NCBI GenBank assembly: GCA_946480055.1
Contig: CAMLID010000076.1
Coordinates: 1-15,049, forward strand
DNA from: an uncultured Lysobacter sp.
GTDB taxonomy: Bacteria; Pseudomonadota; Gammaproteobacteria; Xanthomonadales; Xanthomonadaceae
Direction of reading: 5' to 3'
DNA length: 15,049 bases
The notes under the pieces are model-generated. The model was not told where the DNA came from, ran no database searches, and saw only the letters and a program-made list of their open reading frames with translations. Made by a program: the position numbers and the translations under genes. Positions 7,131 through 13,799 of this stretch are shown one piece after another. The stretch's first letter is position 1, and every line of letters starts with the position of its first letter.

Positions 7131-8990
7131 ATGAATCCGCCCAACCTGCGTACCGCCGCGGCCTGCGCCGCACTGCTCGTTCCCTTCGTGCTCGCCGCCT
7201 GCGCCAGCGGTGGCGGTGCGCGCGTCGCCAAGGAGTCCGCGCCGATGTTTACCGCCGAACGCGTCAGCGAGCACCGCGGCGACGACGATCTGCTCACCGC
7301 GGGTCTCGGCTTGGCCGGGCTGCGCGCCCTGGCGCCGCCGGCGTTCGCGCAGGCCGACGCGCCCAGCGTGGCGGAGCTGCGTCGGCGCGCGATCTGGGCC
7401 AACTGGCGCGGTATCGCCGACCTCGCTCCGGGCGGCGGTTACGGCGAACTCTACGGCAGCACCGTCGCGGTGCCGGGCCGCGAGTTCAGCGCCCTGGCCA
7501 CGGTGCCCGGCGCCAGCAAGCCGCACCGTGTGCTGGTGCAGGTGCCGGACGGCTTCGACGCCGGCAAGCGTTGCGTGGTGGTCGCCGCCTCGTCGGGCTC
7601 GCGCGGCATCTACGGCGCGATTTCGGTCGCCGCCGCCTGGGGTCTGCCCAAGGGCTGCGCGATCGCCTACACCGACAAGGGCAACGGCACCGATTACTTC
7701 GATCTGGACGCGGGCGAGGGCGTGCGCGCCGACGGCACGGTCGGAGCGCGCGACGCGACGCTGGCGTTCCCGCCGGATGCGGCCGCCGGCGTCGGCGGCA
7801 TCGCCTTCAAGCACGCGCATTCGACCGACAACCCCGAGGCCGACTGGGGCCGGCACGTGAAGCAGGCCGCGCAGTTCGCCCTGCACGCGCTGGACCAGGC
7901 ACTGCCGCGGTCGGCACCGTTCACCTTCGCCAACACCCGGGTGATCGCGGTCGGCATTTCCAACGGCGGCGGCGCGGTGCTGCGCGCGGCCGAACTCGAA
8001 GGCGACGGCGCCGATGAAGGCTGGCTGGACGCGGTGGTCGCCGGCGAGCCCAGCGTGCTCGCCGAAGGCGGCCGCGCGCTCTACGACTACACCACCGAGG
8101 CCGCGCTGCTGATGCCCTGCGCGCTGCTCGATCCCGCGCTGGGCCCGTTGCCGCAGCCGCCGCTGGCGGCCCAGGTCGCGCCGCTGTGGACCCAGCGTTG
8201 CGCCTCGCTCAAGGCCGCAGGATTGATCGAAGGCGACGACGCCGCGGCGCAGGCGCGTTCGGCGCACGAAAAACTCAGGGCGCAAGGCTGGACCGAGCAG
8301 GCGCTGCGCTCGGGCGCGCTGTCGGTCGGTTTTGACCTGTGGCGCGCGGTCGCGGTCACCTACGCTTCGGCCTACGGTCGCTATCGCGTCGGTGAGCACC
8401 CCTGCGGCTATTCGTTCTCGGCCTTGAATCCGGATTTCAGCCCGCGTGCGGCCACCGCCGCCGAGCGCGCGGCGTGGTGGGCCGACGCCAGCGGCATTCC
8501 GCCGGGTGCGGGCGTGGGCATCGTCGACACCAAGATGCAGCTGCCCGATCCCAGCTTCGCCGGCCTGCAGTGCCTGCGCGCGCTGTGGCAGGGGCAGGGC
8601 GCCGACGCCGAGCGCGTGCGCAAGGGCGTGGCCGAAACCCGCGCTGGCCTGCCGCGTGAGGGGCTGCCGGTGCTGGTGATTCACGGCAGCGACGACGGCC
8701 TGATCCCGCCCGCGTTCACCAGCGCGCCCTACGTGCGCCAGGCCCAGGTGGCCGGACGCGACGTGCGCTACTGGCAGGTGCGCAACGCCCAGCACTTCGA
8801 CGCCTTCCTCGGCCTGCCGGACTACGGCGCGCGTTATCTGCCGCTGCTGCCCTACGTGTACGAGGCGCTGGATCGGGTCTCGGCGCACCTGGACAGCGGC
8901 GCGCCGCTGCCGGCCGACGCGACCATCGCGACCGTGCCGCGCGGCGCGGGCAAGCCGGTATCGGCGGCGAATCTGGCGATGCCGCGCTGA
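7131..8990 (+). CDS. 3-hydroxybutyrate oligomer hydrolase, predicted lipoprotein
   Basis: A 619-residue protein of the 3HB-oligomer hydrolase family, which cleaves short (R)-3-hydroxybutyrate oligomers from polyhydroxybutyrate breakdown to monomer. Family blocks are SSGSRGIYGAISVAAAWGLP (154-173), CAIAYTDKGNGTDYFDL (176-192), VIAVGISNGGG (271-281), LVIHGSDDGLIPP (515-527) and NAQHFDAF (552-559). The likely triad is Ser277, Asp521 or Asp522, and His555. Length is near the usual 650-700 residues. The N-terminus is a lipoprotein signal with lipobox LAAC, Cys24; Ala at +2 favours the outer membrane. Family members are often described as extracellular or periplasmic, so the lipid anchor is notable. 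The ATG at 7131 gives this signal; an in-frame GTG at 7104 would add nine unlikely residues. It is divergent from crbR and lies about 1.1 kb before phaEC. Confidence 0.9.
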   Translation: MNPPNLRTAAACAALLVPFVLAACASGGGARVAKESAPMFTAERVSEHRGDDDLLTAGLGLAGLRALAPPAFAQADAPSVAELRRRAIWANWRGIADLAPGGGYGELYGSTVAVPGREFSALATVPGASKPHRVLVQVPDGFDAGKRCVVVAASSGSRGIYGAISVAAAWGLPKGCAIAYTDKGNGTDYFDLDAGEGVRADGTVGARDATLAFPPDAAAGVGGIAFKHAHSTDNPEADWGRHVKQAAQFALHALDQALPRSAPFTFANTRVIAVGISNGGGAVLRAAELEGDGADEGWLDAVVAGEPSVLAEGGRALYDYTTEAALLMPCALLDPALGPLPQPPLAAQVAPLWTQRCASLKAAGLIEGDDAAAQARSAHEKLRAQGWTEQALRSGALSVGFDLWRAVAVTYASAYGRYRVGEHPCGYSFSALNPDFSPRAATAAERAAWWADASGIPPGAGVGIVDTKMQLPDPSFAGLQCLRALWQGQGADAERVRKGVAETRAGLPREGLPVLVIHGSDDGLIPPAFTSAPYVRQAQVAGRDVRYWQVRNAQHFDAFLGLPDYGARYLPLLPYVYEALDRVSAHLDSGAPLPADATIATVPRGAGKPVSAANLAMPR

Positions 8991-9026
8991 GATTGCGGCG
9001 GCTTCGACCGCGTCGAGCTTGCCGCT

Positions 9027-9050
9027 GTAGGAGCGACGCGAGTCGCGACC
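9027..9050 (+). repeat. GTAG-type REP copy, plus strand
   Basis: Begins GTAGGAGCGACGCGAG and ends TCGCGACC. Stem GCGAC/GTCGC, loop GCGA. Identical in sequence to the copy at 14801-14824. Confidence 0.9.
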
Positions 9051-9064
9051 GCCAGCCCGCATCA

Positions 9065-9086
9065 TCGCGATCGACATCGCTTCCAC
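9065..9086 (-). repeat. Degenerate REP copy facing the intact one
   Basis: TCGCGATCGACATCGCTTCC and the following AC align with the minus-strand REP with a few substitutions and indels. The hairpin is lost, so this looks like the worn half of an inverted pair. Confidence 0.4.
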
Positions 9087-9280
9087 AAGAAGCGGCGACA
9101 GCGAGCCGTCACGGCTAGCTACGATCCGGGTTCCCACAATCGGCTCAACCGCAGATCGCGCTCGGCGCAGCCCGCCGCCGGCCCATTGCCCATTCGTCAA
9201 GCCCTTGCCTGCCTCGCACCGCCTTTGGCAGGCTGTCGGTTTCCACCACCGGTCCTCGTCCGCGACGGCCGGCCCAGGCC

Positions 9281-9286
9281 AGGGAG
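9281..9286 (+). promoter_or_regulatory. Ribosome-binding site of pssA
   Basis: AGGGAG lies 6 bases before the ATG at 9293, fixing the start. Confidence 0.7.
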
Positions 9287-9292
9287 CGCCGT

Positions 9293-9907
9293 ATGAAGCG
9301 CCACTTTTCGATGCTCCGCGATTTCCACCTCGCGGACTGGTTCACCCTCGCCAACGCCTTCTGCGGCACCGGCGCGATCTTCGCGGCGATGCGTTTCCTG
9401 CAGGAGGGCGGCGTGCGCGATCTGATGATCGGTATGGCCCTGATCCCGCTGGCCTTCATCTTCGATGCCCTGGACGGCCGCGTCGCGCGCTGGCGCAAGT
9501 CCTCGTCCACGCTCGGGCGCGAGCTGGATTCGCTGGCCGACGTGATCTCCTTCGGCGTGGCCCCGGCGGCGCTGGCCTACGCCTGCGGCCTGCAGGGCGG
9601 CTGGGACTGGGCGGTGCTGAGCTACTTCGTCGGCTGCGGCGTGAGTCGTCTGGCGCGCTACAACGTCACCGCCGAGGCGCTGGCGGGCGAGGACGACAAG
9701 GTCAAATACTTCGAAGGCACGCCGATCCCGACCAGCCTGCTGCTGGTGGTGGTGCTGGCGGTCGCGGCCTGGCAGGGCGCGATCGGCCAGGATCTGTGGC
9801 TGGGCGTGGTCCAGCTCGGTCCCTGGCAGTTCCACCCGCTGGTGTTGATGTTCGCGCTCTCGGGCTCGCTGATGATCAGCAAGACCTTGCGTATCCCCAA
9901 GCCCTGA
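9293..9907 (+). CDS. pssA: CDP-diacylglycerol-serine O-phosphatidyltransferase
   Basis: A 204-residue integral membrane enzyme. It carries the CDP-alcohol phosphatidyltransferase signature DGx2ARx8Gx3Dx3D as Asp61-Gly62, Ala65-Arg66, Gly75, Asp79 and Asp83, with all metal- and CDP-binding residues present. The following ADVISFGVAPA block is typical of type II phosphatidylserine synthases. Hydrophobic helices occupy roughly 17-35, 43-60, 86-100, 105-120, 147-163 and 181-197. It joins serine to CDP-diacylglycerol to make phosphatidylserine, the precursor of phosphatidylethanolamine. Another CDP-alcohol transferase is possible, but this block favours serine. The gene is alone, flanked by REP-bearing spacers, so it probably has its own promoter. 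An alternating CG tract (9924-9934) lies 17 bases after the stop codon. Confidence 0.88.
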   Translation: MKRHFSMLRDFHLADWFTLANAFCGTGAIFAAMRFLQEGGVRDLMIGMALIPLAFIFDALDGRVARWRKSSSTLGRELDSLADVISFGVAPAALAYACGLQGGWDWAVLSYFVGCGVSRLARYNVTAEALAGEDDKVKYFEGTPIPTSLLLVVVLAVAAWQGAIGQDLWLGVVQLGPWQFHPLVLMFALSGSLMISKTLRIPKP

Positions 9908-9944
9908 ACGGGATCCGGCGGCCCGCGCGCGCGCCGCGGTGCCG

Positions 9945-9968
9945 GTGGGAGCGACATGAGTCGCGATT
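9945..9968 (+). repeat. GTAG-type REP copy, plus strand
   Basis: Begins GTGGGAGCGACATGAG and ends TCGCGATT. The stem GCGAC/GTCGC is intact, but the loop ATGA is the only one in the window that breaks the GNRA rule. Confidence 0.8.
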
Positions 9969-9992
9969 GAATCTGCGGCGCATACCACCGCC

Positions 9993-10015
9993 ATCGCTAC
10001 CCGCATCGACTCCAG
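9993..10015 (-). repeat. Degenerate REP copy facing the intact one
   Basis: ATCGCTACCCGCATCGACTC and the following CAG resemble a minus-strand REP with several changes. Together with 9945-9968 this looks like a decayed inverted pair. Confidence 0.35.
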
Positions 10016-10047
10016 GGCGATGCGAGGCGGCCGATTCGCCCGATCGC

Positions 10048-10061
10048 GTGCCGCCCGGCAC
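10048..10061. promoter_or_regulatory. Inverted repeat upstream of the phaE promoter, possible operator
   Basis: GTGCCG and CGGCAC flank CC, forming a compact symmetric site 25 bases before the extended -10 of phaE. The identity of any binding regulator is unknown. Confidence 0.3.
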
Positions 10062-10086
10062 AGGCTGACGCGACGCAACATCGCGT

Positions 10087-10095
10087 TGTTATGAT
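10087..10095 (+). promoter_or_regulatory. Extended -10 promoter element of phaEC
   Basis: TGTTATGAT fits the extended -10 consensus TGnTATAAT with one mismatch. A weak -35 (CTGACG, 10065-10070) lies 19 bases before the TATGAT hexamer. Transcription would start near 10102, before the GGAGG site and the ATG at 10118. Confidence 0.5.
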
Positions 10096-10107
10096 CGACC
10101 CAAACTT

Positions 10108-10112
10108 GGAGG
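10108..10112 (+). promoter_or_regulatory. Ribosome-binding site that decides the phaE start
   Basis: GGAGG lies 5 bases before the ATG at 10118. An earlier in-frame ATG at 10091 has no such site and overlaps the -10 element, so 10118 is chosen. Confidence 0.7.
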
Positions 10113-10117
10113 GTGCG

Positions 10118-11338
10118 ATGGCCAATCACGGATTCGGCGGTTTCAAGCCAGGCGGCGGCTTCGACGCGGGCGGCTTTGGACAGGGCGGCTTCGGACAGAG
10201 CGACTTCGACGCGGTCGCGCGCCAATACTGGAACGCTTGGGGCGAGATGATGCGCGGCGCGCCCGCGCCGACCCAGACCGCGGCGCCGGGCTGGAACGAG
10301 GCCGTGCAGTGGTGGTCGCAGTTGGCCCAAGGCGGCCGCAGCGAGGCCAACGAGGCGCTGGAGCGTTTCAACTCGCAGGCGCGCGGCTGGTTCGGGCAGA
10401 TGCAGCAGCTGGCGGCGCAGTTCGCCGGCCAAGACGCGTCCGCCGGCGACATCGCCCAGGCCTGGAAGCAGGCGCTGGGCGGGGCCGGCGCCAATCCCTT
10501 CGCCGACGTGTTCGGCAGCATGCGCGGCCCGGGCCAGAACGATCTTTCGCAGTGGCTGGAACAGGCCGCGCCGTACCTGCAGCAATGGCAGCGCGACGGC
10601 CAGTCCTGGCTGGGCATGCCCGCGTTCGGCTTCGCCCGCGAGCACCAGGAACGCCTGCAGGCGCTGGCCTTGGCGCAGTCGAACTACCAGCAGCAAAGCC
10701 AGGCCTACAACGCCCTGATGGCCGAAGCCGGGCAGAACGCGTTCGCGCGCTTCGAGGATAAACTGGCCGAGCGCAGCGAACCGGGCCGCCAGCTGCAGTC
10801 GGCACGCGCGCTGTTCGATCTGTGGATCGACGCCGCCGAAGACGCCTACGCCGAGATCGCGCTGTCGCCGCGCTTCCGCGACGCCTATGCCGCGCTGGTC
10901 AATTCGCAGATGAAGCTGCGCGGTGCGATTCAGACCGAGGTCGAACACGCGACCGGCCAGTTCGGCATTCCCACCCGCACCGAGATCGACGCCGCGCACC
11001 GCAAGATCGTGCAGTTGGAACGCGAAGTGCGACGCCTGCGCGACGCCATCCAGGCGCCGGCGCCCGCCGCGCGCGTGACCCCGCGCGCGAGTGAGCCGGC
11101 CGCCAACGATGCTCCGCGCGCCAAGTCCACGCCTGCACCTGCCCCGAAACCAGCGGCTGCGAAGCAGGCCAGCGCCAACAAACCTGCCGCGAAGAAAGCC
11201 GCTGCGAAGAAATCGGCGATCGCCCGCCCGCAGCCGCCGGCGCGCCCGGTCGCGAGCAAGGCCGCCGCCAAGCAGGCCAGTAAGCCGACCAAGGTGAGCA
11301 AGCCGGGCAAGGCCGGCAAGACGCAGGGAGCGCGCTGA
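10118..11338 (+). CDS. phaE: Class III polyhydroxyalkanoate synthase subunit PhaE
   Basis: A 406-residue protein, longer than many PhaE. Residues 1-30 are Gly/Phe-rich with repeated GGF. Residues 31-310 are helical and Trp/Gln/Ala-rich. The conserved C-terminal PhaE block, roughly 220-310, includes SEPGRQLQSARALFDLWIDA, SPRFRDAYAALVNSQMKLRG and the short coiled coil KIVQLEREVRRLRDAI. PhaE forms the active synthase complex with PhaC on polyester granules. Residues 312-406 are an added Lys/Ala/Pro-rich, histone H1-like tail, similar in composition to the DNA-binding tails of PhaF-type phasins. One base separates its stop from the phaC start, as expected for a coupled operon. The core assignment is well supported by phaC next to it; the roles of both low-complexity ends are inference. 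Confidence 0.92.
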   Translation: MANHGFGGFKPGGGFDAGGFGQGGFGQSDFDAVARQYWNAWGEMMRGAPAPTQTAAPGWNEAVQWWSQLAQGGRSEANEALERFNSQARGWFGQMQQLAAQFAGQDASAGDIAQAWKQALGGAGANPFADVFGSMRGPGQNDLSQWLEQAAPYLQQWQRDGQSWLGMPAFGFAREHQERLQALALAQSNYQQQSQAYNALMAEAGQNAFARFEDKLAERSEPGRQLQSARALFDLWIDAAEDAYAEIALSPRFRDAYAALVNSQMKLRGAIQTEVEHATGQFGIPTRTEIDAAHRKIVQLEREVRRLRDAIQAPAPAARVTPRASEPAANDAPRAKSTPAPAPKPAAAKQASANKPAAKKAAAKKSAIARPQPPARPVASKAAAKQASKPTKVSKPGKAGKTQGAR

Positions 11339-11339
11339 C

Positions 11340-12410
11340 ATGACCGGTCCGATCCAGTTCACTCCCGAATCGCTGGCCCAGGAAGCGATGCGCACCCAGG
11401 CCAAGCTGCGCGCCGGTCTGGACACGTTGCGCGAAGTCGACGACGTCGATTACGGCGCGACCCGCAAGGAAGAGGTCTGGCGCGACGGCAAGGTCGTGCT
11501 GTACCGCTACCGCGGCGAGACCGCGCCCACGGCCAAGGTGCCGTTGCTGATCGCCTACGCCTTGGTCAACCGGCCGTACATGGTCGATCTGCAGTCGGAC
11601 AAGTCGATCGTGCGCGGCCTGCTCGAACGCGGCGAGGACGTCTACATCCTCGACTGGGGCTACCCCGACCGCTCCGACCGCTACCTCGAACTCGAGGACT
11701 ACATCCAGCGTTTCCTCGGCGGCGCGGTCGACTACCTGCGCGGCGCCCACCGCATGGATGCGATCAACCTGCTCGGCATCTGCCAGGGCGGCGCGTTCTC
11801 GCTGTGCTACTCGGCCCTGAACCCGGGCAAGGTCCGCAACTTCATCGCCATGGTCACGCCGGTGGATTTCCACACCGGCGACAACATGCTGTCGAACTGG
11901 ACCCGCAACCTCGACGTCGACCAGTTCGTCGACACGCTGGGCAACGTGCCGGCCGACCTGATGAACTGGTGCTACCTCACGCTCAAGCCCTGGCGGCTGT
12001 TCGTGCAGAAGTACGTCGGTCTGGTCGACATCCTCGACGACAAGCGGGCGCTGGAGGACTTCCTGCGCATGGAGAAGTGGATCTTCGACTCGCCCGACCA
12101 GGCCGGCGAAGCCTTCCGCCAGTTCATCAAGCAGTTCTACCAGGGCAACGGCTTCGTCAAGGGCGGCATCGACATCGGCGGGCGCGCGGTCGATCTGCGT
12201 TATCTGGACATGCCGGTGTTGAACATCTACGCCGAGCAGGACCACCTGGTCCCGCCCGATGCTTCGCGCGCGCTGCGCGGGCTGGTCGGCACCACCGACT
12301 ACACCGAGCTCTCGTTCAAGGGCGGCCACATCGGCATCTACGTCTCCAGCCGCGCCCAGCGCGAGGTGCCCAGCGCGATCCACGAGTGGCTGGAGCAGCG
12401 CTCGCGCTGA
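11340..12410 (+). CDS. phaC: Class III polyhydroxyalkanoate synthase catalytic subunit PhaC
   Basis: A 356-residue alpha/beta-hydrolase-fold enzyme that polymerises (R)-3-hydroxyacyl-CoA, mainly 3-hydroxybutyryl-CoA, to polyester and CoA. The lipase-like box GICQGG places the nucleophile at Cys148. Asp301 in AEQDHLVPP and His330 in GGHIGIYVS complete the triad, each one residue before the numbering of the Allochromatium vinosum enzyme (149, 302, 331). Other family blocks are YALVNRPYMVDLQ (74-86), DVYILDWGYPD (100-110) and VTPVDFHTGDNML (172-184). Length matches class III synthases (about 355). AGGGAG (11325-11330), inside the end of phaE, is the ribosome-binding site. The product should act in the cytoplasm at granule surfaces with PhaE. 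Confidence 0.97.
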   Translation: MTGPIQFTPESLAQEAMRTQAKLRAGLDTLREVDDVDYGATRKEEVWRDGKVVLYRYRGETAPTAKVPLLIAYALVNRPYMVDLQSDKSIVRGLLERGEDVYILDWGYPDRSDRYLELEDYIQRFLGGAVDYLRGAHRMDAINLLGICQGGAFSLCYSALNPGKVRNFIAMVTPVDFHTGDNMLSNWTRNLDVDQFVDTLGNVPADLMNWCYLTLKPWRLFVQKYVGLVDILDDKRALEDFLRMEKWIFDSPDQAGEAFRQFIKQFYQGNGFVKGGIDIGGRAVDLRYLDMPVLNIYAEQDHLVPPDASRALRGLVGTTDYTELSFKGGHIGIYVSSRAQREVPSAIHEWLEQRSR

Positions 12411-12591
12411 GTTCCGACAGGTAGCGAGCGAAAGTCGGGACAGGGGCGGGGCCGAAGTTCAAGGCCCTGACAGTCCAGACACCGAGAGAACGCGACAACC
12501 GACGCCGAGCGTTCCGCCATGCGCCCGCGAACAAACCGCAACAGCGGTGCATCAACCGCCACGTCCAACACGACAGTCCGCGCACCGTCGC

Positions 12592-12599
12592 GCTAGGCT
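12592..12599 (+). promoter_or_regulatory. Possible -10 element (GCTAGGCT) of the SGNH lipoprotein gene
   Basis: GCTAGGCT lies 30 bases before the ATG at 12630 and is identical to the motif before crbR. The spacer after phaC (12411-12629) shows only a weak 5-pair hairpin (12449-12467) without a T-run. Confidence 0.4.
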
Positions 12600-12629
12600 A
12601 GGGCCCCCACGCCCGAGACCGCCCCGCGT

Positions 12630-13346
12630 ATGCGCCGTCTGCTCGTACCGCTGCTGCTGATCCTGCTCGCCGCCTGCCGCGGCACCGCGCCGACGGCCGA
12701 CACCGCCGCGACCTCGCCCGTACCGGCGCCCGCGGAGCCGAAAGCCCCGAACGACTGGGCCCGCTTCGAACCCGACATCGCCGCCTTCGAGGCCGAAGAC
12801 AGCCGCGTGCGCCGTATGCCCGGCGCGGTGGTGTTCGTCGGCAGTTCCTCGTTCCGGCTGTGGACCACGCTGCACGAGGACCTGCCCGGCATCGTCGCGA
12901 TCAACCGCGGCTACGGCGGTTCGCGCGTGTACGACTCGGTCCACTACGCCGACCGCATCGTCACTCCGTATCAGCCGCGCGCGGTGGTGTTCTACGCCGG
13001 CGACAACGACCTCCAGGAAGGGCGCACGCCGCGCGAAATAGCCCAGGATTTCGCGGCCTTCGTCGAGCGCGTGCGTGCGGCGCAGCCGAAACTGCCGGTC
13101 GCCTTCGTCTCGATCAAGCCCAGCCCGGTGCGCGCGCATCTGCTGCCGCAGGTGCGCAGCGCCAACCTGCTGATCCGCGAATACGCGGCCACCCACCAGG
13201 TCGCCTATCTGGATGTCTACACGCCGATGCTCGATGCCCAGGGCCAGCCGCGCGAAGAGCTGTTCGTCGCCGACCGCCTGCACATGAACGAAAAGGGCTA
13301 TGCGATCTGGGCGGGCGTGCTCGGTCCCTGGCTGCGTGGGTTGTAA
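12630..13346 (+). CDS. SGNH/GDSL-family hydrolase, predicted lipoprotein
   Basis: A 238-residue protein. The N-terminus MRRLLVPLLLILLAAC is a lipoprotein signal with Cys16; Arg at +2 suggests the outer membrane. A Pro/Ala/Thr-rich spacer (17-40) follows. The hydrolase core has block I VFVGSSSF (catalytic Ser73), block II NRGYGGS (Gly97), block III YAGDNDL (Asn126) and block V DRLHMNEKGY (Asp215, His218), so all SGNH residues are present. Such enzymes remove acyl or acetyl groups from lipids, polysaccharides or peptidoglycan; the substrate cannot be told. Seven bases separate its stop from the next start, so the two genes are probably co-transcribed. The start at 12630 is supported by the signal sequence. 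Confidence 0.9.
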   Translation: MRRLLVPLLLILLAACRGTAPTADTAATSPVPAPAEPKAPNDWARFEPDIAAFEAEDSRVRRMPGAVVFVGSSSFRLWTTLHEDLPGIVAINRGYGGSRVYDSVHYADRIVTPYQPRAVVFYAGDNDLQEGRTPREIAQDFAAFVERVRAAQPKLPVAFVSIKPSPVRAHLLPQVRSANLLIREYAATHQVAYLDVYTPMLDAQGQPREELFVADRLHMNEKGYAIWAGVLGPWLRGL

Positions 13347-13353
13347 TGCCGGC

Positions 13354-13761
13354 ATGAATACGCGTCTGTCCGCCGTCCTGTTCGCGCTGTTGGCCTTGGT
13401 CGCCGCTCCGGCCCAGGCCGCGCCGCCGCCGCCGCAGGCCGAGCGCGAGATCGAACAGCTGATCGCCGCCCTGGCACGCTCGGGCTGTCAGTTCCAGCGC
13501 AACGGCAGCTGGTACGACGCCGGCCAGGCCCAGGCCCATCTGAGCAAGAAGTACGCTTACCTGCGCAAGCGCGACATGGTCGCCAGCGCCGAGCAGTTCA
13601 TCGAGCGCGCCGGCAGCGAAAGCAGCATGAGCGGACGCGCCTATCAGATCCGTTGCGGGACCGCCGCGGCGATGCCGTCGGCGAGTTGGCTGCGCGCGCG
13701 CCTGAACGAAATTCGCAGCAAGCCCGCAGCCAAACCGGCCGCCGCGCCGCCGCCGCGCTGA
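13354..13761 (+). CDS. Periplasmic DUF5329 (YfeK-like) protein
   Basis: A 135-residue protein with a signal peptide (1-22, ending PAQA|A). The mature domain matches DUF5329/YfeK-like proteins: IEQLIAALARSGCQFQRNGS, AHLSKKYAYL, the SAEQFIERAGSESSMSG block and a second cysteine in YQIRCG. Cys45 and Cys101 probably form a disulfide. The tail after 120 is Ala/Pro/Lys-rich. The function of this family is not known. An upstream in-frame ATG at 13300 is rejected because it would lie inside the preceding gene and hide the signal peptide. There is no strong ribosome-binding site, so translation may be coupled to the upstream hydrolase gene. Confidence 0.82.
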   Translation: MNTRLSAVLFALLALVAAPAQAAPPPPQAEREIEQLIAALARSGCQFQRNGSWYDAGQAQAHLSKKYAYLRKRDMVASAEQFIERAGSESSMSGRAYQIRCGTAAAMPSASWLRARLNEIRSKPAAKPAAAPPPR

Positions 13762-13764
13762 CGC

Positions 13765-13772
13765 GCTAGACT
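13765..13772 (+). promoter_or_regulatory. Possible -10 element (GCTAGACT) of the PspC gene
   Basis: GCTAGACT starts 3 bases after the DUF5329 stop and 27 bases before the next ATG. It matches the GCTANRYT motif of other genes here, suggesting a separate promoter for the last two genes. Confidence 0.4.
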
Positions 13773-13787
13773 GCCGGCGTCGTCGCC

Positions 13788-13792
13788 AGGAG
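13788..13792 (+). promoter_or_regulatory. Ribosome-binding site of the PspC gene
   Basis: AGGAG lies 7 bases before the ATG at 13800. Confidence 0.75.
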
Positions 13793-13799
13793 CGGGTAT

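Larger units (their letters stand above)
8991..9292. other. Intergenic region with a decayed REP pair
   Basis: No credible gene. It holds an intact REP at 9027-9050, a degenerate inverted partner at 9065-9086, and a short inverted repeat AGCCGT-C-ACGGCT at 9104-9116. The last 12 bases contain the ribosome-binding site of the next gene. Confidence 0.6.

Noticed and set aside
7041..9200. Upstream extension of the crbR frame by more than 700 codons on the minus strand
   Set aside because: The extension runs opposite the oligomer hydrolase gene and has no domain. The receiver domain starts normally at MPTLLIADD, so the gene starts at 7040.
10091..10117. ATG at 10091 as the phaE start
   Set aside because: It overlaps the extended -10 element and lacks a ribosome site, while the ATG at 10118 has GGAGG at the right distance.
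12449..12467. Hairpin GGGCC/GGCCC after phaC as a terminator
   Set aside because: The stem is only 5 pairs and no T-run follows, so it is not better than chance in this base composition.
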